64,000 nucleotides of DNA, taken from positions 33,882 to 97,881 of the forward strand of contig NZ_JAMBLS010000010.1 in assembly GCF_023336905.1 (NCBI RefSeq), read 5' to 3'. Origin of the DNA: Bacteroides sp. ET71. Lineage in GTDB: Bacteria > Bacteroidota > Bacteroidia > Bacteroidales > Bacteroidaceae. The notes under the pieces were generated by a model. It searched no databases. It was not told the DNA's origin and worked only from the letters and a program-made list of their open reading frames with translations. The position numbers were made by a program, and so were the translations under genes. The stretch's first letter is position 1; every line of letters begins with the position of its first letter. Positions 57,338-64,000 of this stretch are shown piece by piece.

Positions 57338-58063
57338 ATGAATACAACAACTCGCATTCCAATCGTGCTGATGTCCGTAGAGGAAACAGCACAGGCAGTA
57401 AGCATCAGCGTCAAAACAGTACGCAGCCTTATTCGCCAAGGCAGACTCAGAGCCATAAATTTAGGTACGCGCATGACAAGAATCTATTTGCAAGACCTCC
57501 TTGAAATAGCCAAGGAACAAGGTTATCAGGTGGTTCTCCCTTCTTCCCTATCGTTAGAAGGGACAACTCCCAAGAAGGCACAAAGGTTGAAAGATGCCGA
57601 GACTGGCTCTGTCAACAAGTTGGCAAAGTGTCGCAAAACTCCCAAGGCTGGGGAAAGAGCACCTGATGGAGTAAGCCACGACACCCATTACACGATGGCA
57701 GAGGTGTTGAGCACCTTTGATATTAAGTATGGCAGATTCTATGAAGTCCGCAACCGCTACCAACTCCAATCTGTCCACGCATGGGGAACGACCTGCTTCA
57801 AGAAAGAAGAAGTGGAGAGGGTCATAGGACTTTACAATGAAGAACAGGGAAAGAACATTTCTGATGACTGGTACACCTGCTTCGACATTATGAAGCTCTA
57901 CGGATTGGGGAAGACACAGGTACGCAGATTTGCAGAAACTCATGGAGTGAGAATCCGAAAGTTCAAAGGTGGAAGAGCCAACTACTATCTGAAAGCAGAT
58001 TGGGAGGCTGCACGCAAGAAGGCAGAGAAACAAAGTGCTTCAACCAAGGCTAAGCGGAAGTGA
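57338..58063 (+). CDS. Multi-HTH DNA-binding protein (IME2)
   Basis: 241 residues from ATG 57338 (MNTTTRIPIVLMSVEETAQA). At least three HTH units are visible: VSISVKTVRSLIRQGRLRAI, then TMAEVLSTFDIKYGRFYEV, then TCFDIMKLYGLGKTQVRRFA. It is related in layout to 9940-10845 but lacks the zinc module. It precedes the integrase and may be the directionality factor. Confidence 0.75.
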   Translation: MNTTTRIPIVLMSVEETAQAVSISVKTVRSLIRQGRLRAINLGTRMTRIYLQDLLEIAKEQGYQVVLPSSLSLEGTTPKKAQRLKDAETGSVNKLAKCRKTPKAGERAPDGVSHDTHYTMAEVLSTFDIKYGRFYEVRNRYQLQSVHAWGTTCFKKEEVERVIGLYNEEQGKNISDDWYTCFDIMKLYGLGKTQVRRFAETHGVRIRKFKGGRANYYLKADWEAARKKAEKQSASTKAKRK

Positions 58064-58385
58064 AGTACAAACAAACTCATATACGACCCATGCCGTTGCA
58101 AATGGTCTGAAACAGCCTTCTTTGTCGGTCGAAACAAACCCACAACGCAGAGTAACGGATATAAGACAAAAAGCACTTCTGAAACCCTATTTAAGTCCGA
58201 TTTTTAGCGTAAAATCATACTCAAAAGCAAATTCAGGTTAAATTCAGACAGTATTTGAAGCCATCATTACTTTTCTCTTTTCACGGCAATCTAACTTTGC
58301 ATCGGATTTGAGAGTTAAAGCGTTGCAGCGAAGGCTATTCGCATCCACAGATATATATCATAAACAATAATACAATAGTAACAAT
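58064..58385. other. Gap before the IME2 integrase
   Basis: 322 bases without a gene. A TAACTTTG -7 box is at 58292-58299, 86 bases before the integrase ATG. With its flanks it reads CTAACTTTGC, one base away from GTANNTTTGC, the attachment core of CTnDOT-type elements. Confidence 0.5.
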
Positions 58386-59525
58386 ATGACAAACATTTGT
58401 ACAAAGGTCACCGTGCGGAAACGACCTATCAAGAACGGACAGACTTCCCTCTATCTGGATTTCTATCCTCCAATCCGCAACCCGAAGACAGGCAAGCTCT
58501 CACGCAGGGAGTACCTTGGTCTTTACATCTACACCAACCCTGTTGAACGCTTTCAGCAGGAGTACAACAAAAGTATGATTCAGAAAGCGGAAATCATCAA
58601 GTGCCGCAGGACTGAGTCCATCATCAATGAGGAGTATGGCTTCCTCGACCGCAACAAGGGCAAGGAGAGCTTCTTGGAATATTTCAAGAACCTCATGATT
58701 GAGCGTGGCAGCAGCCAGAACTGGGCAACCGCCTACATGCACTTCCACAATTACACGCATGGCGAGTGCCGCTTCTGCGACCTTACCGTTCCGTACTGCC
58801 AGGGATTCCTCGACTACCTGTTGTCGGATGCCTGTATGCACAACGGCAAGCGCATGATGGGAACAACAGCCAACAACAACCTTACCAAGTTGAAGTGCAT
58901 CCTTGCCATCGCATACGAGGACGGACTGCTCAAAGAGAATATCGCCAAGAAACTTGTGCGTGCCAAGGCTCATGGCAACAAGCGGCAGTTCCTCACCAAG
59001 GAAGAGTTGTTGCAGTTGTCTCAGACTCCTTGCAAGAGTGATGTCCTTCGCCGTGCAGGTCTCTTCTCCTGCCTTACAGGTCTTCGCCTTTCTGACTGCA
59101 TCAGACTCCAGTGGGAGAATATCGTCAAGTTGGCTGATGGCGGCTGGGGAATGGACATTATCACAAAGAAGACTTCCACCGCTGCAATCCTGCCTATCAG
59201 CGAAGAGGCTTTGCAGCTCTGTGGCGAGCGAAGCACTGGACAGGTGTTCAAGAATCTCACGAACAGTACAGTGGCATTGTATCTCAAACCGTGGATAAAG
59301 GCTTCCGGCATCGAGAAACACATCACCTTCCACTGCTTCCGTCATACCTTTGCCACCTTGCAGTTGGCAGAGGGAACGGACATCTACACTGTGAGCAAGC
59401 TGCTTACCCATAGCAATCTTGCCACTACTCAGGTGTATGCCGATGTGGTGGACGAGCTTAAACGTGATGCAGCAGAACGTATCTCTCTCAAGATGCCAAC
59501 CAAAGCAGAGAGTGACCAGACATAA
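58386..59525 (+). CDS. IME2 tyrosine integrase
   Basis: 379 residues, MTNICTKVTVRKRPIKNGQT. Catalytic residues are in LTGLRLSDCIR (Arg), TFHCFRHTFA (His-x-x-Arg), THSNLATTQ (His) and VYADV (Tyr). It is the intact relative of the truncated integrase at 8833. Closely related sequence in the defence island suggests past insertion of a similar element there. Confidence 0.92.
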   Translation: MTNICTKVTVRKRPIKNGQTSLYLDFYPPIRNPKTGKLSRREYLGLYIYTNPVERFQQEYNKSMIQKAEIIKCRRTESIINEEYGFLDRNKGKESFLEYFKNLMIERGSSQNWATAYMHFHNYTHGECRFCDLTVPYCQGFLDYLLSDACMHNGKRMMGTTANNNLTKLKCILAIAYEDGLLKENIAKKLVRAKAHGNKRQFLTKEELLQLSQTPCKSDVLRRAGLFSCLTGLRLSDCIRLQWENIVKLADGGWGMDIITKKTSTAAILPISEEALQLCGERSTGQVFKNLTNSTVALYLKPWIKASGIEKHITFHCFRHTFATLQLAEGTDIYTVSKLLTHSNLATTQVYADVVDELKRDAAERISLKMPTKAESDQT

Positions 59526-59550
59526 GTGAATAAAATAATCAGGATAACAA

Positions 59551-59994
59551 ATGGAAGAAAACAAATCATTATCGTTCGACCAGCTGCCCACTGCAGTTGG
59601 CGAACTTCTGACCAAGGTCAATACGATGATGACTCGTCTTGATGACATTGGTCAGAGAATAGGCAATGTTCCGTGCGAGAATGACCATGTTCTTATGGAC
59701 ATCAGAGAAGCAAGTGCCTTCGTCCGAAAGAAGGTCTCATCGCTCTATGCTTACACATCTGAAAGACGCATCCCATTCTACAAGAGAGGCAACACGCTCT
59801 ACTTCTTCAAAGACCAGTTGATAAAGTGGATTGAGTCAGGTGGCTCTTGGGACAAGCCTTACGAACCGACCCAGGAGGAACAGGCAGACTTCGAGGCTCA
59901 TCTGGCAATGTTACAGAAGAGCAAGAAGAACAAGCCTGCCTCCATGAAGAGGGACAAGGATGAGAAAATTCCTAATGGGGAAAGAATGACATGA
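59551..59994 (+). CDS. HTH excisionase-like protein (IME2)
   Basis: 147 residues. A coiled-coil start is followed by MDIREASAFVRKKVSSLYAY and LYFFKDQLIKWIES, the HTH_17 fold, and a basic tail. The CAGGATAAC motif is 3 bases upstream of its ATG. It is the counterpart of 47848-48168. Confidence 0.8.
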   Translation: MEENKSLSFDQLPTAVGELLTKVNTMMTRLDDIGQRIGNVPCENDHVLMDIREASAFVRKKVSSLYAYTSERRIPFYKRGNTLYFFKDQLIKWIESGGSWDKPYEPTQEEQADFEAHLAMLQKSKKNKPASMKRDKDEKIPNGERMT

Positions 59995-60098
59995 CGGATA
60001 AGAGAATCATGTAATCTACTTTTTACGAAAGGGAAAAGAGAAACTATTCATTCTTTCTTTGCTGAGTAATCCGTTTCACTTATAATCCGTTTTTCAAG

Positions 60099-60941
60099 AT
60101 GAGTAACCAAAGCATAAAATACGGAATCCTGCTGACCAAGGAACAGCTCGATTTCTTAAAGGATGACAGGCAGGGTTTCCACCGCATGACTGCCTTCGAC
60201 ACTTTTGTATCAATGGCTTCCACCAAGCCAAGTGTTTATCAGAAGACAGGCTTCTCCGCTTCACTCTCCATCGGGCAGTTTGCCATCTCAACCGTTGAAC
60301 TGTCTGCCCTTTGGAAGTGTGACCGCAAGACAGCGGCAAAGGTGGTGGAACTGTTCAATCAGGTGGGCATCCTCTCAACCGAGAGGAACAACCGCACCTC
60401 CATACATACGATACTATGCATCGCCTTCTGGTACGTTGACGGCATCAAGGAAGCCATCAAGAACCCCTTCTACAACCGTCAATCCGTGACTTCCGCCACC
60501 CAAGAGGAATCGGTGTCCAATGTCCCATCCGATACCGCTTGCTCTTCGGAAGGCAATCTTTCCAATGGCATAGGTCAGCAGAAAGACAGCAGCGTCAATC
60601 CTGCCACTACTGACATTCTGCAGCCCCATGTTCCTGCCTCTTATAATACCTCTTCCCCTTTCGTTAATTCTCATGTTATCGGGGATGGACTTTCAGATCC
60701 TTCTCCGATACCACAAGACTTCAAACAAAGGGAAAAGGAAGGTGATGACCATTTTGAGTATGAGGTTGGACAGCCGTCAGAAGATGACTGCAATCAAGGA
60801 GAAGGGGCATCACCCATTGAGTTGCTGCCGTCTCCTGTCTATGATGACGAGGGCAACCTCTTGCAGCCACCGCCCCATGAAGGACGATGCGAGGATCACA
60901 CGGAGAGACATGGCGCGCATATCACCCCAAGTCACTCATGA
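60099..60941 (+). CDS. Winged-helix-like protein with low-complexity tail (IME2)
   Basis: 280 residues. GILLTKEQLDFLKDDRQGFH and LSALWKCDRKTAAKVVELFN parallel the IME1 protein at 49851. The C-terminal half is Ser/Pro/acidic and probably disordered. It lies at the same place before mobB. Confidence 0.65.
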   Translation: MSNQSIKYGILLTKEQLDFLKDDRQGFHRMTAFDTFVSMASTKPSVYQKTGFSASLSIGQFAISTVELSALWKCDRKTAAKVVELFNQVGILSTERNNRTSIHTILCIAFWYVDGIKEAIKNPFYNRQSVTSATQEESVSNVPSDTACSSEGNLSNGIGQQKDSSVNPATTDILQPHVPASYNTSSPFVNSHVIGDGLSDPSPIPQDFKQREKEGDDHFEYEVGQPSEDDCNQGEGASPIELLPSPVYDDEGNLLQPPPHEGRCEDHTERHGAHITPSHS

Positions 60942-61171
60942 TGTCATCTCTACTTTTCCCTTATTTCGACTATTGACGTTCCCGACAGGCAAGCTATCCA
61001 GAAGCCGCTACCTCTATTAGCCGTAGTTTTTTTTCGGAGGTCTAAACAAGAAGTACCAGTGTCAGACGGTTTCGCTTCGCCCACCGCTTCCTACTGGCAT
61101 TCTTGAATGTTCGCAGGCTCACATTGGCTGTCCTGTTATATCAAGTATAAACTTTATAAACCCCATCTACA
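60942..61171. other. Candidate oriT region of IME2
   Basis: 230 non-coding bases. TCGCAGGCTC at 61111-61120 is shared with IME1. A T8 run near 61027-61034 and partly complementary blocks (GTACCAGTG and CTACTGGC) are present. Confidence 0.5.
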
Positions 61172-61567
61172 ATGACAAAAGACAAGAATAACAACACGGA
61201 GAAAACCTCAAGGAAGAGACCTCCGAAGACCAGACACATTGACGTTCGTTTCACAGAAGAACACTACGACTTGGTAGTACATAATGCCCGACTGTCAGGC
61301 AGGAGCAAGAGCACATATCTTCATGACTTAGGCATCGGACACAAGCCATCCCTACCCATGACCGCAGAGCAGGAGGAAGCCTTGAAGGGCTTAATCGGGG
61401 CAAGGTCTGAACTGGTTTATGTGCGCAATGCGCTTCATGCCCTGCCACAGACCGAGAGACTAAAACTCTTCAAGAGAGCCGACTTCATGGAACGTTGGCT
61501 TCAAGGCATCAACACCCTGATAGAGGAATTGAGCCGCATTAGAGACAAATTCTTGGATATGTTATGA
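61172..61567 (+). CDS. mobB: MobB-like mobilization accessory protein (IME2)
   Basis: 131 residues. A basic start leads into THIS-like DNA-binding sequence RHIDVRFTEEHYDLVVHNAR and LSGRSKSTYLHDLGIGHKP, ribbon-helix-helix-like. It overlaps mobA by 4 bases, as in IME1. Confidence 0.8.
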   Translation: MTKDKNNNTEKTSRKRPPKTRHIDVRFTEEHYDLVVHNARLSGRSKSTYLHDLGIGHKPSLPMTAEQEEALKGLIGARSELVYVRNALHALPQTERLKLFKRADFMERWLQGINTLIEELSRIRDKFLDML

Positions 61568-62829
61568 TAGCAAAAGCGTCAGCAATTCAGCATGGTCAGG
61601 CAATGACCAATTACGCAACCAAAAACAATCGCGCGGACATCGTCAAGACCAACCATCTCAGCGAGGGTCTGCCGCCGATGGGCATGTGGGACGAGATGGT
61701 GCTGCATCAGTCCATGTTCAAGCAGAGGTATGCCAAGAAGCCCATCGAACTGACGTCCATCCGCTTTGAGCTTTCCCCATCTGAGGAGGAGGCACGTAAC
61801 TGGACTATGGAGGACTGGAGAAGATTCCTTGACGAGTTCATTCGTGAGATGGATGGTATCTCCAAGGTGAACCACATCGGCAAGAAGAAAGGCAAGGCTG
61901 CAACTTCGGTCAAGCCGACCAACATAGCCAACTCCCAATATTTTGCCGCCCTTCACCGTGACTCCAAGAGTGGCATTCCCCACCTGCATCTGGTGGTGAA
62001 CCGCATCGACATGGACGGTAATCTCAATGATGTGAAGTTCATCGGTGAGCGTGCCGTGATGGCTGCGAAAGCCATCAATCAGCGTCATGGTTGGAAGGAT
62101 GCCATGGATATTCGTCAGGAACGCATTGCAGAGGTGACCAAAGCCTGTATGGATGTGCTGCGTTCAATGCCGTTCTTTGATTGGGATGAATATGCCGACC
62201 GATTGAGGGCAAAGGGATATGACATCGAGCTTATCCGTGACAAGAATGGTCAAGGCAGGGTGCATGGCTACCGCTTCAAGTTCGGAAAAACTACCATCAA
62301 GGCTTCCGAACTGGGTGTAGGAAGGAATCTCACCGCATCGAAAATCGGGAATACCTTCCGCAAGCTGCACCCTCAGCCAACACCTGTTGCAGTTGGTCAA
62401 AGACCTTCTCCTTCTGTTTCAAACGCTACCACATTGGACAGCAGAAATACGGCATCGCAAGGTGGTCTGTCTCGTACAAGCAATGTTGCCAAACCTGACC
62501 TTCCTGCCGGATTGAGAAAGATTATTGAAGTCGATGGTGAGCGTTTCAGCATAGTCATGCCGAGAACTGCTTACGACACGATGAACAGTTGTATCGAAGT
62601 TCCCGAGAATGGATCCGCAAGCCACACTGACATTCTGAATGTAGCCATGCTGCTCTTCATGAACTACCTTGATGCTGCCACATCGATGTCTGAGTCATGT
62701 GGTGGCGGTGGCAGTCCTGGCAGTGGCTGGGGACGTGATAAGGACGATGATGACCGTGAATGGGCAAGACGTTGCGCAATGCAAGCAAACACACTCTGCA
62801 AGCCGATAAAGAGAGGCATGAAACGATAA
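61564..62829 (+). CDS. mobA: MobA-like relaxase (IME2)
   Basis: 421 residues. MIAKASAIQHGQAMTNYATK contains the candidate nicking Tyr17. The metal site is in HRDSKSGIPHLHLVVNRIDM. The C-terminal motif MSESCGGGGSPGSGWG with an acidic stretch is shared with the IME1 relaxase. It is complete. Confidence 0.87.
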   Translation: MIAKASAIQHGQAMTNYATKNNRADIVKTNHLSEGLPPMGMWDEMVLHQSMFKQRYAKKPIELTSIRFELSPSEEEARNWTMEDWRRFLDEFIREMDGISKVNHIGKKKGKAATSVKPTNIANSQYFAALHRDSKSGIPHLHLVVNRIDMDGNLNDVKFIGERAVMAAKAINQRHGWKDAMDIRQERIAEVTKACMDVLRSMPFFDWDEYADRLRAKGYDIELIRDKNGQGRVHGYRFKFGKTTIKASELGVGRNLTASKIGNTFRKLHPQPTPVAVGQRPSPSVSNATTLDSRNTASQGGLSRTSNVAKPDLPAGLRKIIEVDGERFSIVMPRTAYDTMNSCIEVPENGSASHTDILNVAMLLFMNYLDAATSMSESCGGGGSPGSGWGRDKDDDDREWARRCAMQANTLCKPIKRGMKR

Positions 62830-62848
62830 CTTTTCAAACAAGAACGGT

Positions 62849-63397
62849 ATGGGAAGAAACAAGAAAGATGCCACACAGGATGTGCTTAACCTGTACAATC
62901 AGATGCAGGAGGACGAGAACATCGAGAGTGGCAAGGAAGAAATCAAAGTGACCCTGAAAGAGATTGAATCAGCCAAGAAAGCACTCTATGAGGCAAAGGA
63001 GGAACTGGGCAATGCCTATCGGAGGTTGGAATCAACGAAAGTGGCACTTATGGCTGCCCACAGGAGCACGGACAACATCGTGGATAGTATATGCCATGCC
63101 ATAGTCAAGGCAGAGCAGAGCAACCTCAAAGTCGGCATCAACGATGAAGGAGTTGCCCAGTTGGATAAGCGGAACAACACCGCCATTTCTGCTTTCAAGC
63201 AAGCCCTTGACGAGCATGAGAAGCGGATAAACGACCTGTTCACTCACCAGCAGAAAGAGCTTAAACGAATCCGCAATATCGAGGAGGGTGCATACTTCAA
63301 CGGTAGCACCTATGCCTGGATGTTCGGCTTGGCTTTCCTAAGTTGGTCTATCATCTTTGTTGAAATCACCATTTGGATATGCATCACACTTTTTTAG
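62849..63397 (+). CDS. Coiled-coil protein with C-terminal membrane segment (IME2)
   Basis: 182 residues, MGRNKKDATQDVLNLYNQMQ. A long coiled coil (ESAKKALYEAKEELGNAYRR) and an end membrane segment (AWMFGLAFLSWSIIFVEITI) parallel the IME1 protein at 52618. It lies 19 bases after mobA. Confidence 0.75.
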   Translation: MGRNKKDATQDVLNLYNQMQEDENIESGKEEIKVTLKEIESAKKALYEAKEELGNAYRRLESTKVALMAAHRSTDNIVDSICHAIVKAEQSNLKVGINDEGVAQLDKRNNTAISAFKQALDEHEKRINDLFTHQQKELKRIRNIEEGAYFNGSTYAWMFGLAFLSWSIIFVEITIWICITLF

Positions 63398-63418
63398 AAA
63401 ACTCAAAACATCAGAATC

Positions 63419-63574
63419 ATGACAGACAACGAATACAGCAAGGCAAGAAAAGCCGCTGTTGATGCCCTTATCTACTGGGCAAAGACAGGCATGAGAGAGT
63501 TCACCATGCGTGACGCAGTAAACGACTATCTGGAGGCGAGCGGTGCTAACCGCCCCTCCATCGGTGGCGAATAG
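63419..63574 (+). CDS. Small hypothetical protein (IME2)
   Basis: 51 residues, MTDNEYSKARKAAVDALIYW, then MREFTMRDAVNDYL. It follows the coiled-coil gene by 21 bases and is likely in the same operon. Function unknown; IME1 has no clear counterpart. Confidence 0.55.
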   Translation: MTDNEYSKARKAAVDALIYWAKTGMREFTMRDAVNDYLEASGANRPSIGGE

Positions 63575-63654
63575 ACCATCCTTGCACACAGAAAAAATGC
63601 AGCCAACCGACTGGCGATTGACTGCATATACAATTCATTTTGCAATAAGATTAC

Positions 63655-64000
63655 TTACTTTCCCTCTTTTCCATCGGTTTTATTAGATGAGTTTGTTTTT
63701 GTAGTTGCTGTTTTTGATGAGGTTGCTCGTGGAAGAAGAGTTGGATTAGAGCCTATTGACCAACGATTATTCTTCGGTTGCGACGGAGGAACATTTGTGT
63801 TTGTGCGACTGGTTTCTTTTCGCTTTTGTTCCGCTTTTCTTTTTTCCTCTGCTCTTCTCCTCGCATTTTCCCGTTCTAAAGCAATGCGATTACGTTCATT
63901 AATCTCATGAAGACGTTGATTGTTTATCCTTTGTTGCTCTTGTTGGAATCGTCTCTCATTTTCTTTTCTAATTTGTTCATTACGTTCTTCTTCAAGATAT
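63655..64000 (-). CDS. Lys/Arg/Glu-rich coiled-coil protein, 5' end outside window
   Basis: The last 114 residues of a gene that enters from the right on the minus strand. YLEEERNEQIRKENERRFQQ and the repeated RRRAEEKRKAEQKRK are a charged coiled coil, followed by a Ser/Thr/Pro-rich tail ending TDGKEGK. It is probably IME2 cargo. No family can be named from this part. Confidence 0.65.
   Translation of the reverse strand, partial: YLEEERNEQIRKENERRFQQEQQRINNQRLHEINERNRIALERENARRRAEEKRKAEQKRKETSRTNTNVPPSQPKNNRWSIGSNPTLLPRATSSKTATTKTNSSNKTDGKEGK

Larger units (their letters stand above)
38530..64000 (+). mobile_element. Left part of an integrative conjugative element, interrupted by IME1 and IME2
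   Basis: The set is integrase, HTH protein, RepA-like ATPase, primase, traD, two traE, traF and traG in one direction. Its own genes are GC-richer than the defence island. The relaxase and traA-C, usual in such elements, are absent between primase and traD. Two inserted mobilizable elements interrupt traE and traG. The left boundary is approximate and the right end lies outside the window. Confidence 0.75.
57049..64000 (+). mobile_element. IME2: mobilizable element in traG, right end outside window
   Basis: The left junction is at CTTCCACATG|CATGTC. It carries an HTH protein, one integrase, an HTH protein, a winged-helix-like protein, MobB, MobA, a coiled-coil membrane protein and a small gene, then a gene on the opposite strand. 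The order repeats that of IME1. The boundary is inferred from where TraG similarity ends and may be off by a few bases. Confidence 0.8.

Noticed and set aside
58500-59648. 382-codon open frame on the minus strand
   Set aside because: Antisense shadow of the IME2 integrase, which has all catalytic residues.

Overview
The window looks like an accessory region of a Bacteroidales chromosome (Bacteroides, Parabacteroides or Prevotella type). The evidence is the TraD/TraE(DUF4134)/TraF(DUF4133)/TraG conjugation genes, integrases of the family seen in Bacteroides conjugative transposons, MobA relaxases with small partners, and repeated TAnnTTTG -7 promoter boxes. No ribosomal, tRNA or core metabolic gene is visible, so the species cannot be named.

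Positions 1-38,500 form a defence island. In order it holds: (i) an Eco57I-type DNA methyltransferase, cut by the window edge, with a T5orf172/GIY-YIG plus helicase restriction protein broken by a one-base frameshift; (ii) an HNH protein on the opposite strand; (iii) a two-gene Hachiman system (HamA nuclease, HamB helicase); (iv) a 3'-truncated integrase and a multi-HTH DNA-binding protein left by an older element; (v) an AbiEi/AbiEii toxin-antitoxin pair; (vi) an Avs1-like set in which a trypsin-like protease is fused to a STAND NTPase and followed by a metallo-beta-lactamase-fold protein; (vii) an IS256-family element carrying a second IS256-family element inside it; (viii) a five-gene operon of McrB with two EVE/PUA-like modules, McrC, a radical SAM protein, a HIRAN protein and a degenerate ADP-ribosylglycohydrolase-like protein; (ix) an XRE regulator and a phase-variable type I restriction locus (hsdR, hsdM, frameshifted yhcG-like nuclease, hsdS, a silent half hsdS, a recombinase and a silent full hsdS) with inverted repeats that predict DNA inversion.

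From about 38.6 kb to the window end lies the left part of an integrative conjugative element (ICE): integrase, HTH protein, RepA-like ATPase, toprim/primase, then traD, two traE-like genes, traF and traG. The ICE is interrupted twice. A 10.36 kb integrative mobilizable element (IME1, about 44,814-55,170) splits the second traE; joining the flanks at a shared TCAA restores the gene in frame. A second element (IME2, from about 57,049 to beyond the window) splits traG at its P-loop. IME1 and IME2 share a backbone: HTH protein, integrase(s), winged-helix-like protein, MobB-like protein, MobA relaxase, coiled-coil membrane protein. IME1 has three integrases and carries a Lnu-type nucleotidyltransferase and a nucleoside phosphorylase as cargo. 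The ICE copy should be unable to build its own transfer channel.

The strongest candidates for undescribed biology are the McrBC-radical SAM-HIRAN-ARH operon, the protease-STAND fusion with its metallo-beta-lactamase partner and an unknown upstream gene, and the nested arrangement of two related mobilizable elements inside conserved tra genes. All functional calls rest on motifs read by eye; no database search was run.
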